A stretch of 64,000 nt of DNA, taken from NCBI GenBank assembly GCA_020638575.1, contig JACKIH010000003.1, forward strand, positions 1,779,501 to 1,843,500. The letters are read 5' to 3'. The DNA is from Rhodospirillaceae bacterium. Lineage in GTDB: Bacteria > Pseudomonadota > Alphaproteobacteria > DSM-16000 > Inquilinaceae. The translations under genes were made by a program, and so were the position numbers. Positions 49,408 through 58,240 of the stretch are shown piece by piece; within the stretch, counting starts at the first letter, position 1, and each line of letters opens with the position of its first letter. The notes beneath the pieces were generated by a model. That model had not been told where the DNA came from, searched no databases, and saw only the letters and a program-made list of their open reading frames with translations.

Positions 49408-50700
49408 ATGATCCCCCGCTATTCCCGCCCCCAGATGGCCGACATCTGGTCGCCCGAGACCCGTTTCCAGATCTGGTTCGAGATCGAGGCCCATGCCTGC
49501 GATGCCCAGGCGGAGTTGGGCGTGATCCCCAAGGCGGCGGCCGAAGCGGTGTGGGCGCGCGGCGCCTTCGAGATCGACCGCATCGACGAGATCGAGCGGG
49601 AAACCAAGCACGACGTCATCGCCTTCCTTACCAACCTCGCCGAGCATGTGGGCCCGGAGGCGCGCTTCGTGCACCAGGGCATGACCTCGTCGGACGTGCT
49701 GGACACCTGCCTGGCTGTGCAGCTCACCCGTGCCGCCGACCTGCTGATCGCAGACGTGGACGCGGTGCTGGCGGCGCTCAAGGCACGGGCGGAGGAGTTC
49801 AAGCACACCGTGTGCATCGGCCGCTCCCACGGCATCCATGCCGAGCCCACCACGTTTGGGCTGAAGCTGGCCGGCCACTACGCCGCCTTCGCGCGCAACC
49901 GGGCCCGCCTGGTGGCGGCACGGGCGGAGGTGGCCACCTGCGCCATCTCCGGGGCCGTCGGCACGTTTGCCCATATCGACCCGCGCGTGGAGGCCCATGT
50001 GGCGGCCAAGCTGAGGCTGGCGGTGGAGCCGGTGAGCACGCAGATCATCCCGCGCGACCGCCATGCCGCCTTCTTCGCGGCCCTCGGCGTGGTCGCCGGA
50101 TCGGTGGAGAATCTGGCGACGGAGGTGCGCCACCTGCAGCGTACGGAGGTGCGCGAGGCGGAGGAGTATTTCGCCGCCGGGCAGAAGGGCTCGTCGGCCA
50201 TGCCGCACAAGCGCAACCCGGTGCTGACGGAAAACCTGTGCGGGCTGGCCCGCGTGGTGCGCGCCGCCGTGGTGCCGGCGCTGGAGAACGTGACCCTGTG
50301 GCACGAGCGCGACATCAGCCACTCGTCCGTCGAGCGCATGATCGGCCCCGACGCCACGGTGACGTTGGACTTCGCCTTGGCGCGCCTGGCCGGGGTGGTG
50401 AAGAACCTGCTGGTCTACCCCGAGGCCATGCGCGCCAACCTGGAAAGCAAGGGCGGGCTGGTGTTCAGCCAGCAGGTGATGCTGGCACTGACCCAGGCCG
50501 GAATGAGCCGGGAGGACGCCTACAAGGCCGTGCAGCGCTGCGCCATGCCGGTGTGGCTGGAAGGCGGATCCTTCCGCGACCTGGTGGCCGCCGACGCCGA
50601 CATCCGCGCCCACCTGTCGGACACCGAAATCGCCGCCCTGTTCGACCTATCCCGCCACACCGCCCATGTGGACGAGGTGTTCCAGAGGGTGTTTGGGTAA
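49408..50700 (+). CDS. purB: Adenylosuccinate lyase
   Basis: PurB (430 aa) catalyses two steps of purine synthesis (SAICAR to AICAR and adenylosuccinate to AMP). The family signature GSSAMPHKRNP is at residues 261-271. The N-terminus MIPRYSRPQMADIWSPETRF and the block GMTSSDVLDT are conserved. Start 49408 is used; an upstream in-frame start adds 16 residues with no similarity. This is the last gene before the low-GC patch. Confidence 0.97.
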   Translation: MIPRYSRPQMADIWSPETRFQIWFEIEAHACDAQAELGVIPKAAAEAVWARGAFEIDRIDEIERETKHDVIAFLTNLAEHVGPEARFVHQGMTSSDVLDTCLAVQLTRAADLLIADVDAVLAALKARAEEFKHTVCIGRSHGIHAEPTTFGLKLAGHYAAFARNRARLVAARAEVATCAISGAVGTFAHIDPRVEAHVAAKLRLAVEPVSTQIIPRDRHAAFFAALGVVAGSVENLATEVRHLQRTEVREAEEYFAAGQKGSSAMPHKRNPVLTENLCGLARVVRAAVVPALENVTLWHERDISHSSVERMIGPDATVTLDFALARLAGVVKNLLVYPEAMRANLESKGGLVFSQQVMLALTQAGMSREDAYKAVQRCAMPVWLEGGSFRDLVAADADIRAHLSDTEIAALFDLSRHTAHVDEVFQRVFG

Positions 50701-51420
50701 GGTGTTCCTTAGTATGTACCCAAACTACCTCAACCTCGGTCCCTGAGGACTTCATATCCAACGTCAATTGGATAAATGACCGCTATTCCACAAGCGCTTC
50801 CATTGAATTGCTTGCAGCATGCACCCGAACCCCTCGAAAACCTTCCGGCAAATCGAACAAAACAACTGGACGAAGTTCGATCGGTGTAATTACTTGAGAT
50901 ACTACTGAATCCGAATTAGGTGCAGGCGGCTGAGCTATGAAATCAAAATCGTAGATGCCGTCCTCTGGAGCCACATAATATCTCCGCCCCCACAACTCGG
51001 CATTTGACCAACCCGGAGTATTGACTAGCCCCGTTACTATGATGTTAATACGCTCATCATTCTCAATTGTAATGGGCTCTATAGTTACGTTTGTAACTTG
51101 ATGTACATGAACAGGCATAGGCTCCACTTGGGCAACCGCCCAAGGCCAAGGCAGAACTTCTTCTTCCCCTTGGGCCAGGACTTGGCCACCCAATCCAAAG
51201 GCAGATGCCATCATTACACAGGCAACCAACCATCGCATGGTGTTCTCCCAACATTAATAATTGTTAATTGTCAGATCTGTAGGAGCAGCCGGCGATTGAT
51301 CCCGAGCATGCGCCTTGTAATCCGATTTTCAATATTACTATTTTTCGTTTCTAGGCTCAATGTGTTTTTATCATATACTTAAAGATGATATATGTTCTCT
51401 TGTGCTACTAATTATATCCC
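50701..51420. other. Low-GC patch
   Basis: GC content drops to roughly half here, against around 70% on both sides. The patch spans the purB end, one secreted hypothetical gene and 271 bp of apparently empty sequence (51239-51509). A TATCAT/ATGATA hairpin lies at 51369-51390. No transposase, integrase or tRNA was seen. The composition suggests horizontal acquisition. Confidence 0.65.
50783..51238 (-). CDS. Secreted hypothetical protein in low-GC patch
   Basis: This 151-aa protein has a signal peptide (VACVMMASAFGLGGQVLAQ). The mature chain is acidic, with many Pro, Val and Ile residues (NVTIEPITIENDERINIIVT, GIYDFDFIAQPPAPNSDS), consistent with a small beta-rich periplasmic or secreted protein. 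GGGAG lies about 8 bases before the ATG. I do not recognise a family. Its base composition differs sharply from neighbours, so it is a candidate for recent transfer. Confidence 0.65.
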   Translation of the reverse strand: MRWLVACVMMASAFGLGGQVLAQGEEEVLPWPWAVAQVEPMPVHVHQVTNVTIEPITIENDERINIIVTGLVNTPGWSNAELWGRRYYVAPEDGIYDFDFIAQPPAPNSDSVVSQVITPIELRPVVLFDLPEGFRGVRVHAASNSMEALVE

Positions 51421-51509
51421 GCATGCTCTTGCCAGACGCGTCGCCGAGGCTGTGACTCTGTTGATTGTGGTGGGACTGTCGCCAACGTTCTTCCGTGGTG
51501 ATCCGGCCC

Positions 51510-52895
51510 CTACCCCGTGCTCTCGAACCTTGGCGCCTTGACGCCCGAAGCGTTCAGCGCCGCGACGATCTGGTCGGTCAGGCGCTTCAGCCCCTCTTCC
51601 GTGGTGCTTTCCGCGCGGGCCACCAGCACGTCCTGGGTGTTGCTGGCCCGGATCAGCCACCAGCCGTTGGGCGTGTTCACCCTGACCCCGTCGATGTCCA
51701 CCACATCGGCCCCTTCGGCGGCCAGCCGGGCGGCGATCTCGTCGACCACCGCGAACTTGCGCGCCTCGTCCACCTGGAAGCGGGTTTCCGGCGTGGCCAG
51801 CGCGCCGGGCAGGGCCGCCACCATATCGGCCAGGCTGCGGTCGGACCGCCCCAGCAGCCCCAGCAGCCGCACCGCGGCATAGGGCGCATCGTCGTAGCCG
51901 TAGTAGCGGTCGGCAAAGCAGATGTGGCCGGACATCTCGCCCGCCAGCAGCGCCCCGGTCTCGGTCATCTTGGCCTTGATCAGCGAGTGGCCGGTCTTCC
52001 ACATCACCGGCCGGCCGCCCAGCCGCGCCACCTCGTCGAACAAGGTCTGGCTGGTTTTCACGTCGGCGATCACCGTGGCGCCGGGGCGGTCGCGCAGCAG
52101 GTCGGCGGCGAACAGCGCCAGCAACTGGTCGGCCCAGACGATGCGGCCCTCGTGGTCGACGACGCCGATGCGGTCGCCGTCGCCGTCGAAGCCGATGCCG
52201 AGGTCGCAGCCTTCCCGCCGCACGGTATCGATCAGTGCGCCTAAGGTTTCCGGCAGCGTCGGGTCGGGGTGGTGGTTGGGGAAGGTGCCGTCCACCTCCT
52301 CGTAGAGCAGGAAGTGGGTGCCCGGCAGCGCGTCGGTGAGCTTGCGCAGGATGGCGCCGACGGCGCCGTTGCCGGCATCCCACGCCACCTTCAGGGGCCG
52401 CGTGCCGTCGTAGTCCGCCACCAGCCGGCGCACATAGTCGTCGGCCACCGGCACCGAGCGGCGGCGGCCCGCCCCCGTCCACAGCTCGCCCATGGTGATG
52501 CGCTGGCCGATGTTCTTGATGGCATCGCCGTAGAGGGCGGCCCCGCCGATCAGCAGCTTCAGGCCGTTATATTCCGGCGGATTGTGCGAGCCGGTGATCA
52601 TCACGCCGGCCTGGGCGCCCAGCGTGCGTTCGGCGAAATACAGCATTGGCGTGGGGCCGAGGCCGATATCCAGCACCTCCGCCCCCGCCGCGTTCAGCCC
52701 GGCGGCCAGCATCTCGGCAAAGCTGGGCGAGCTGAGCCGGCCGTCGTAGCCGACGCACACGGTGTCGCCGCCTTCCTCGATGATGCGGCTGGCAAAGGCC
52801 CGGCCGATGGCTTCCACCACCGGTTCCGACAGCGTCTTGCCGACGATGCCGCGGATGTCGTAGGCGCGCAGGATGCTGGGATCGAAGGTGGTCAT
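51510..52895 (-). CDS. Phosphomannomutase/phosphoglucomutase
   Basis: This 461-aa alpha-D-phosphohexomutase interconverts hexose 6- and 1-phosphates for sugar nucleotide synthesis. The phosphoserine loop is TGSHNP with Ser103. The metal loop is GFDGDGDRIG, the sugar-specificity loop is EMSGH, and the phosphate-binding loop is RASNTQ. The start at 52895 overlaps the galU stop by 4 bp. With GalU it would feed exopolysaccharide or LPS precursors. Whether Man or Glc is preferred cannot be read from sequence. Confidence 0.94.
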   Translation of the reverse strand: MTTFDPSILRAYDIRGIVGKTLSEPVVEAIGRAFASRIIEEGGDTVCVGYDGRLSSPSFAEMLAAGLNAAGAEVLDIGLGPTPMLYFAERTLGAQAGVMITGSHNPPEYNGLKLLIGGAALYGDAIKNIGQRITMGELWTGAGRRRSVPVADDYVRRLVADYDGTRPLKVAWDAGNGAVGAILRKLTDALPGTHFLLYEEVDGTFPNHHPDPTLPETLGALIDTVRREGCDLGIGFDGDGDRIGVVDHEGRIVWADQLLALFAADLLRDRPGATVIADVKTSQTLFDEVARLGGRPVMWKTGHSLIKAKMTETGALLAGEMSGHICFADRYYGYDDAPYAAVRLLGLLGRSDRSLADMVAALPGALATPETRFQVDEARKFAVVDEIAARLAAEGADVVDIDGVRVNTPNGWWLIRASNTQDVLVARAESTTEEGLKRLTDQIVAALNASGVKAPRFESTG

Positions 52896-53794
52896 GGCAA
52901 AGTCTCCGCCCGGCGCTGCTCGTCCTCGGCCAGCACCGGCGCCAGGGCCGCCCGGATGGCGCTGGCCAGGTCCGGGCGCTGCAAGCCGTAGGCGACATTG
53001 GCGGCGACGAAGCCGGCGCGGCCGCCGCAATCGAACCGGTGGCCCTCGAAGCGGGCGGCGTGGAAGGGCTGCAGGCCGATCAGCCGGGCCATGGCGTCGG
53101 TGAGCTGCACCTCGCCCCCCTTGCCCACCGACCCGCGGGACAGCACGTCCATCACCTGGGGCTGCAGGATGTAGCGCCCGACGATCGACAGGTTGGACGG
53201 TGCTTCGTGCGGCTCCGGCTTTTCCACCAGGCCGCGCACCGTGGCGATGCGGCCGTCGTCCTCGCCGGGATCGACGATGCCGTAGCGCGCCGTCTGGTCC
53301 TTCGGCACCTCGCTCACCGCAATCACGTTGCCCCCATACTCGTTATAGATCTCCACGAGCTGGGCGAGCAGGGGCTTCTCGCACAAGAACAGCTCGTCGG
53401 GCAGCAGCACGGCGAAGGGCTCGTCCCGCACCACGTTGCGCGCGCACCACACGGCATGGCCCAGGCCGAGCGGTTCGGGCTGGCGAACGCAGGTGAGCTG
53501 GCCGACCGGGATTTCCGCCGCCCGCGCGCTGGCCAGCTCCACCACCTTGCCGCGCCGGTCGAGCATTTCGTAAAGCTCGCGGTGCTGGTCGAAATGGTCC
53601 TCCATCAGCGTCTTGCCGCGGCTGGTGACGAACACCAGGCTTTCGATGCCGGCGGCGCGCGCTTCTTCCACCGCGAACTGGATGATGGGCTTGTCCACCA
53701 CCGTCAGCATCTCCTTGGGGATGACCTTGGTGGCGGGGAACGAGCGGGTGCCGAGCCCGGCCACGGGAAACACGGCGGTGCGCAACGGCTTCAT
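52892..53794 (-). CDS. galU: UTP-glucose-1-phosphate uridylyltransferase
   Basis: GalU (300 aa) makes UDP-glucose from UTP and glucose-1-phosphate. The nucleotide-binding motif VAGLGTRSFPATKVIPKEML and the residues PLGLGHAVWCARN and VEKPEPHEAPSNLSIVGRY are typical. It overlaps the phosphohexomutase gene, so the two enzymes form a consecutive route from glucose-6-phosphate to UDP-glucose. Confidence 0.96.
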   Translation of the reverse strand: MKPLRTAVFPVAGLGTRSFPATKVIPKEMLTVVDKPIIQFAVEEARAAGIESLVFVTSRGKTLMEDHFDQHRELYEMLDRRGKVVELASARAAEIPVGQLTCVRQPEPLGLGHAVWCARNVVRDEPFAVLLPDELFLCEKPLLAQLVEIYNEYGGNVIAVSEVPKDQTARYGIVDPGEDDGRIATVRGLVEKPEPHEAPSNLSIVGRYILQPQVMDVLSRGSVGKGGEVQLTDAMARLIGLQPFHAARFEGHRFDCGGRAGFVAANVAYGLQRPDLASAIRAALAPVLAEDEQRRAETLP

Positions 53795-53902
53795 GGGATC
53801 GTGCTCTCCGGCCTCGTGCGGCGGTACGGCCGCGTCCCCGCGGAATGTCCGTCGCGGGTGGGATCAGCCCTATGGCATGGCGGGCCCGGTGGCAAGGGCG
53901 GT

Positions 53903-54682
53903 TCAGCGGCCGAGCAGGGCTGCCTTGGCTTCGTTGAGCTTGGCGGCCAGATAGTCCGAGCCGCCCTGGTCGGGGTGCATCTGCTTCATCAGGCGGTGGT
54001 GGGCCGCCGTGATCTCCGCCTTGCTGGCCCCCGGCTCCAGCCCCAGGATCTTGTACGCCTCGTCCCGCGACATGGCACCGGCGGCAGCGGGCCGGCCCTG
54101 GCCCCAGCGCGAGCGCCCGCCTTCGCGCCAATCGCCCTGGGCCTCGTCGCGCGCACCGTCGCCAGCCCCATAGCCCGCCCAGTTGCCATCCACCGCATCG
54201 CGCCATTCCGGGCCGAACCGACGGTCGAGATAGGCTTCGAGAATGGACACCGAGCGCGGGTCGTCGGCCGCCGCATCCTCCATGGCCTCGACGATCTCCT
54301 CCAGCGCCAGGGCTTCCAAAGCCGTGCCCGCATGGCGCCCGCGCAGGATGACGCCGTACACCTCACCGGTTTCGTGGTCGAGTTCGGCACGCAGGCTGTC
54401 GGTCTCGATCCGGGTCACCTGGCCGGGCGCCGGGCCGCGCGCTGCGCGCATCCGGTTGGCGAGCACGCGCGAGTTCATGAACAGCGGCAGCAGTGCCGGC
54501 AGCAGCCCGACCAGGAACACGGCATTGCGGGAGAACAGCGCCAGCCCACCCAGCACCAGGGCGACGATCAGGCCGATCGCCTTGATGGCCCGGGCCAGCG
54601 ACTTAGGATCGGCATTGGCCGCCCATGACCACAGCATGGCGAGGCCGACGATCACCCCCAGCGCCAAAATCACATACGGCAT
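53903..54682 (-). CDS. Membrane-anchored DnaJ-domain protein
   Basis: This 259-aa protein has about three N-terminal hydrophobic segments (MPYVILALGVIVGLAML, AIKAIGLIVALVLGGLAL and VGLLPALLPLF) and a C-terminal J domain with the HPD motif (LMKQMHPDQGG). The layout is like other alphaproteobacterial J-domain proteins that recruit DnaK to a membrane site. Start 54682 is used over an upstream in-frame ATG. Partner and target are unknown. Confidence 0.85.
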   Translation of the reverse strand: MPYVILALGVIVGLAMLWSWAANADPKSLARAIKAIGLIVALVLGGLALFSRNAVFLVGLLPALLPLFMNSRVLANRMRAARGPAPGQVTRIETDSLRAELDHETGEVYGVILRGRHAGTALEALALEEIVEAMEDAAADDPRSVSILEAYLDRRFGPEWRDAVDGNWAGYGAGDGARDEAQGDWREGGRSRWGQGRPAAAGAMSRDEAYKILGLEPGASKAEITAAHHRLMKQMHPDQGGSDYLAAKLNEAKAALLGR

Positions 54683-54739
54683 CGCGCTCCCCGACGGTTC
54701 CGGCTTTTCCCATGAAGATGGGGCTGGCAAGCGCGCGCG

Positions 54740-55648
54740 TCACCCGCCGGTATGCAGGGGCGGCTGCGCAGCGGTGCGGTTCTCGCGCGCTGCCTGGCCC
54801 ACCAGCCAGGCGACGAAGGCCGCAGCATCCCGCCCGGCCCCCGGTCTGCGCAGTGCCACGTAGGTCCGTCCGCTGGCCACGAAGCCGAAGGGTGCCACCA
54901 GCCGGCCGCCGGCCAGATCGTCGGCCACCAGCGCGTCGGGCGCGATTGCTACGCCCAGCCCGGCGGTGGCCGCCTCCAGCATGAAATAGAAGTGCTCGAA
55001 CTGGCGGCCTTCCAGCGGCAGCGCGGCACCCACCGTGCGGCACCATTCCGGCCACGCCGTGGGCCTGGTCAGCGTGTGCAGTAGGGGCAGGTCGGCCAGG
55101 TCGCGCCAATGGACGATGCGCTCGGGCGCCTTCAGGCGCGGGCTGAGCACGGGGCCGACGCGGTCTTCGAACAGCGGAGTGACGGTGGCCGCCCCCCAAT
55201 CGCCGTGGCCGACGCGGATCGCCACGTCGAGCCGCTGGCGGCGGAAGTCGACCGGTGCATCCTCGGCCGTCAGCCGCACCTCGATGTCCGGGTGGTCCTG
55301 CTGGAAGCTGTGGAGCCGCGGGATCAGCCAACGCATGGTGAAGGTGCCGAGTGCGGACACGTCGAGCGTCCGGCGCTCGCCGCCGACCAGCCGCGCCACC
55401 GCGTCCTCCAGCCCGTCGAACGCCTCGGTCAGCCGCGGCAGCAGGCGCTCCGCCGCCGCGGTGAGGACCGGCCGGTTGCGCGGCCCGTCGAACAGGCGGA
55501 CGCCGAGTAGCGCTTCCAGCCCGCGGATCTGGCGGCTTATGGCGCCGTGGGTCACCCCCAGCTCGGCCGCGGCATCGCCCATGCGGCCGAGGCGGGCGGC
55601 GGATTCGAAAGCGCGCAAGGCATTGAGCGGCAGGGCGCCGCGCTTCAT
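54740..55648 (-). CDS. LysR-family transcriptional regulator
   Basis: This 302-aa regulator has the LysR winged HTH (LNALRAFESAARLGRMGDAA, VTHGAISRQIRGLEALLG) and a substrate-binding domain like the GcvA group. GAGG nine bases upstream supports the ATG at 55648 over a GTG at 55663. It is divergent from an EamA transporter gene, so that transporter is a likely target. The ligand is unknown. Confidence 0.92.
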   Translation of the reverse strand: MKRGALPLNALRAFESAARLGRMGDAAAELGVTHGAISRQIRGLEALLGVRLFDGPRNRPVLTAAAERLLPRLTEAFDGLEDAVARLVGGERRTLDVSALGTFTMRWLIPRLHSFQQDHPDIEVRLTAEDAPVDFRRQRLDVAIRVGHGDWGAATVTPLFEDRVGPVLSPRLKAPERIVHWRDLADLPLLHTLTRPTAWPEWCRTVGAALPLEGRQFEHFYFMLEAATAGLGVAIAPDALVADDLAGGRLVAPFGFVASGRTYVALRRPGAGRDAAAFVAWLVGQAARENRTAAQPPLHTGG

Positions 55649-55764
55649 GTGCGATTTCCTCACAAATGTAACGAGAAAATATCGTTATTTCAGCGGTCTG
55701 TGAACCTCTAGTGTCGATCTACGCACAGACACTCACTTCCACCCCTGACCTGCCGGATCTCCCG

Positions 55765-56598
55765 ATGGACGCTGCGGTGTTCCTGGCGGTGCTGCTCGCC
55801 GCCCTGCTGCATGCCGGATGGAACTCCATCCTCAAGCTGGGGCTCGACCGCCTTGCGGCCATGCTGCTGCTGGCGCTGGTGCAGGCCGGCATCGCACTAC
55901 CCCTCCTGCCCTTCGTGCCGCAGCCCGCGGCCGCGGCGTGGGGCTGGATCGCCGCCGCCGCCGTGCTGCACACCGGCTACAAGTTGTTCCTGGTGCAAGC
56001 CTATGCCCATGCCGATCTCTCCCAGGCCTATCCGCTCGCCCGCGGCACCGCCCCGCTGATCGTCACCGTCATCTCCGCGACGGTGCTGGGCGAGCCGCTG
56101 GGCACCGGCGGCCTGCTCGCCATCCTGGTGATCTCCGCGGGCATCCTGGCGATGGCGACGGGCGGGGCTGAGCGCATGACCGGCCGGGCCGTGGCCTTCG
56201 CCATCGGCACCGCCGGGTTCACCGCCGCCTACACGCTGGTGGACGCCATGGGGGCCCGCACGGCCGGCACCGCTGCCGGCTTCATCTTGTGGATGGTGGT
56301 GGGCGACGCGCTGGCCATGACCCTCTACGCCCGGCTGGTCCGCGGCCGCGCCGCCTTTGCCGGCTTCCGCACCGTCTGGGCGGCCGGGCTGGCAGCCGGT
56401 GCGATGTCGCTGGGCGCCTACTGGATCGCGGTGTGGGCGTTCACCCAGGCACCGGTAGCCCTGGTGGCCGCACTCAGGGAGACGAGCATCCTGTTCGCCT
56501 TGATCATCGCCGCGGCGGTATTGCGCGAGCCGGTGGGGCGGCGGCGCTGGTTGTCCGCCGCCGCCATCGCCTGCGGGGTTGCGGCGATGCGGGTCTAG
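55765..56598 (+). CDS. EamA/DMT-family transporter
   Basis: This 277-aa protein has about ten hydrophobic helices in two EamA-like halves, typical of drug/metabolite exporters. Start 55765 gives MDAAVFLAVLLAALLHAGWN, the expected first helix. A GTG at 55711 would add 18 polar residues. It is divergent from the LysR gene, with about 115 bp between them. Substrate is unknown. Confidence 0.88.
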   Translation: MDAAVFLAVLLAALLHAGWNSILKLGLDRLAAMLLLALVQAGIALPLLPFVPQPAAAAWGWIAAAAVLHTGYKLFLVQAYAHADLSQAYPLARGTAPLIVTVISATVLGEPLGTGGLLAILVISAGILAMATGGAERMTGRAVAFAIGTAGFTAAYTLVDAMGARTAGTAAGFILWMVVGDALAMTLYARLVRGRAAFAGFRTVWAAGLAAGAMSLGAYWIAVWAFTQAPVALVAALRETSILFALIIAAAVLREPVGRRRWLSAAAIACGVAAMRV

Positions 56599-56606
56599 AG
56601 GACGGG

Positions 56607-57359
56607 TTAGCGGCGGCCGACCTGGCTGGTCAGCCTGAGTGCTGCGCCGCCGCGCCGCCGGCCATAATCGCCCAGCGCCTTCAGCCCACCCGCGGCATAG
56701 ACGGCGACCGCCCCCAGCAGGTCCTTCAACTGCTTCGCACTGCGGGAATCGAACGGGCAGTAAGCACCGCCCGTCAGCCGCGCCACCTCCTTGAACACCT
56801 TGGCCGCCACCGGGTCCGGCCCTTCGTGGAACATGAACGCGGGCACGCCGCGCAGGCCCAGCTCCCCCGCCGCCTGGCAGACGTCGTCGATCTCCTCTTC
56901 AAAGCAGTCGCCGACAAAGACCAGCGCGTTCACCTTCTTCTGCTCGGTCTGCTTGCGGGCATGGGCCAGCACCCGCTTCAACTGGGTGTGCCCGCCCATG
57001 CAGCGCACCGACGTCATCCGCTGCAAGAGCGCCCGGGCATCGCACACCCAGGGGCTCGCCTTGCATTCGCGGAAGCCGCGGTAGAACACGAGTTGCACGT
57101 CGAGCCCACCGAGATCGGCGGTGCTTTCGAACATCTCCGCCTGGAGCTGGCAGGCGCGGTCCCAGGTGGGCTCGCGGCTCGCCGTGGCATCCATGGCGAA
57201 GATCAGCCGGCCGCGGCCGCTGCCCGCCGCCACTTGCGCCGGTGCGGTGCGCAGGCGCTCGACGAAAGCGTCCACCTCCGCCTGCCCGGCGGTCCGTTCG
57301 ACGGTTGGGTCGAGCTGGCCGGGCCGGGTGGTCGGAACCTTTGAGTCGCGGTCGGCCAT
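56607..57359 (-). CDS. VWA-domain protein
   Basis: This 250-aa soluble protein has a VWA fold with the MIDAS-like motif DATAS (in LIFAMDATASREP), a later Asp in LVFVGDCFEEE and a long helix-strand pattern. The N-terminal 45 residues are variable. No signal peptide was seen. The ATG at 57359 is used. It converges on the EamA gene and is the last gene downstream of mipZ on the same strand. Function unknown. Confidence 0.8.
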   Translation of the reverse strand: MADRDSKVPTTRPGQLDPTVERTAGQAEVDAFVERLRTAPAQVAAGSGRGRLIFAMDATASREPTWDRACQLQAEMFESTADLGGLDVQLVFYRGFRECKASPWVCDARALLQRMTSVRCMGGHTQLKRVLAHARKQTEQKKVNALVFVGDCFEEEIDDVCQAAGELGLRGVPAFMFHEGPDPVAAKVFKEVARLTGGAYCPFDSRSAKQLKDLLGAVAVYAAGGLKALGDYGRRRGGAALRLTSQVGRR

Positions 57360-57427
57360 CACCTCAATCCCGATTGTCCCAGCCGATGGCTGCGGTGCCC
57401 TTAATGTAGGGCGGCCATCCCGGCAAT

Positions 57428-58240
57428 TCAGCGGCTGGTGCCGGCGGCATCGGCGACCAGCACCGGCCCGAGTGCGGCGACCAGCGACCGCAGCTCCTGG
57501 CGGGCCGCCACCTGGCTCATGGTCAGGCCGTCGGGCGGCAGGTCCAGCACCGTCAGTCCCTGGCGGAACAACTCGCGGAACACCACGCGCTCACCGAAGC
57601 CGGGGGCCGTGCGGAAGCCGATGCGGCGCGACAGCTTGGCCAATGCGTCGGCCACCTCGCGCTTGTTGCGCGCATCCAGGTTAGAGAGCCGGTTGCGCAG
57701 CACCACCCAGTCGATGGAGCGGCCGTCGCGCGCCATGCGCCGTTTGCGCTGGTCGAACACCATGGCGGCGTAGGGGCCGAGCGGCGGCGGCCTGCCGTCG
57801 TCGGGCACCGCGCGGGCGATCAGGTCGAGGTCGACGAAGCTGTCGTTGATGGGCGTAACGAGCACGTCGGCGAAGCTGTGGGCGGTGCGGCCGAGCGCGC
57901 TGGGACTGCCCGGCGTGTCGATCACGATGAGGTCCAGGTCGGTCCGGCCCAGCACCTCGGCCAGGGCGTCCGGGCCGGCACCGGGTGCCACGCCATCGAG
58001 CCACACCGGCATCGGCACGGCCTCGGCCGCCGTGCCGGCATGGGCGACGCGGTTTTCGTAGAAGCGGGCCGCCGTTCCCTGGTCGACATCGAGGTCGAGC
58101 AGGCCGACGCGCGCGCCGCCGTGCAGGGCTGCCACCGCCAGGTGCAAGGCCGTGGTGGATTTGCCGCTGCCGCCCTTCTCGTTGCCCAGCACGAGACAGC
58201 GCGGCCGCCGGCCCGGCGACGGGCGGAGCGGCGCGCTCAC
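57428..58240 (-). CDS. mipZ: Division-plane positioning ATPase MipZ
   Basis: MipZ (270 aa) is the ParA-type ATPase that forms a gradient from the poles and blocks FtsZ assembly away from midcell in alphaproteobacteria. The deviant Walker A is GNEKGGSGKST (residues 19-29). VIDTPGSPSALGRTAHSFAD, DWVVLRNRLSNLDARNKREV and ERVVFRELFRQGLTVLDL are strong MipZ-type blocks. The GTG at 58240 overlaps the mtaB stop by 4 bp. Four GANTC sites at 15-bp spacing lie about 104-153 bp upstream, inside mtaB. Confidence 0.94.
   Translation of the reverse strand: MSAPLRPSPGRRPRCLVLGNEKGGSGKSTTALHLAVAALHGGARVGLLDLDVDQGTAARFYENRVAHAGTAAEAVPMPVWLDGVAPGAGPDALAEVLGRTDLDLIVIDTPGSPSALGRTAHSFADVLVTPINDSFVDLDLIARAVPDDGRPPPLGPYAAMVFDQRKRRMARDGRSIDWVVLRNRLSNLDARNKREVADALAKLSRRIGFRTAPGFGERVVFRELFRQGLTVLDLPPDGLTMSQVAARQELRSLVAALGPVLVADAAGTSR

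Noticed and set aside
50701..50760. CCTCA/TGAGG hairpin after purB
   Set aside because: Only five base pairs with an 11-base loop, too weak to call a terminator.
51254..51267. TTAA-N6-TTAA upstream of the secreted hypothetical gene
   Set aside because: Spacer is six bases rather than seven, and the surrounding sequence is AT-rich, so a chance match is likely.
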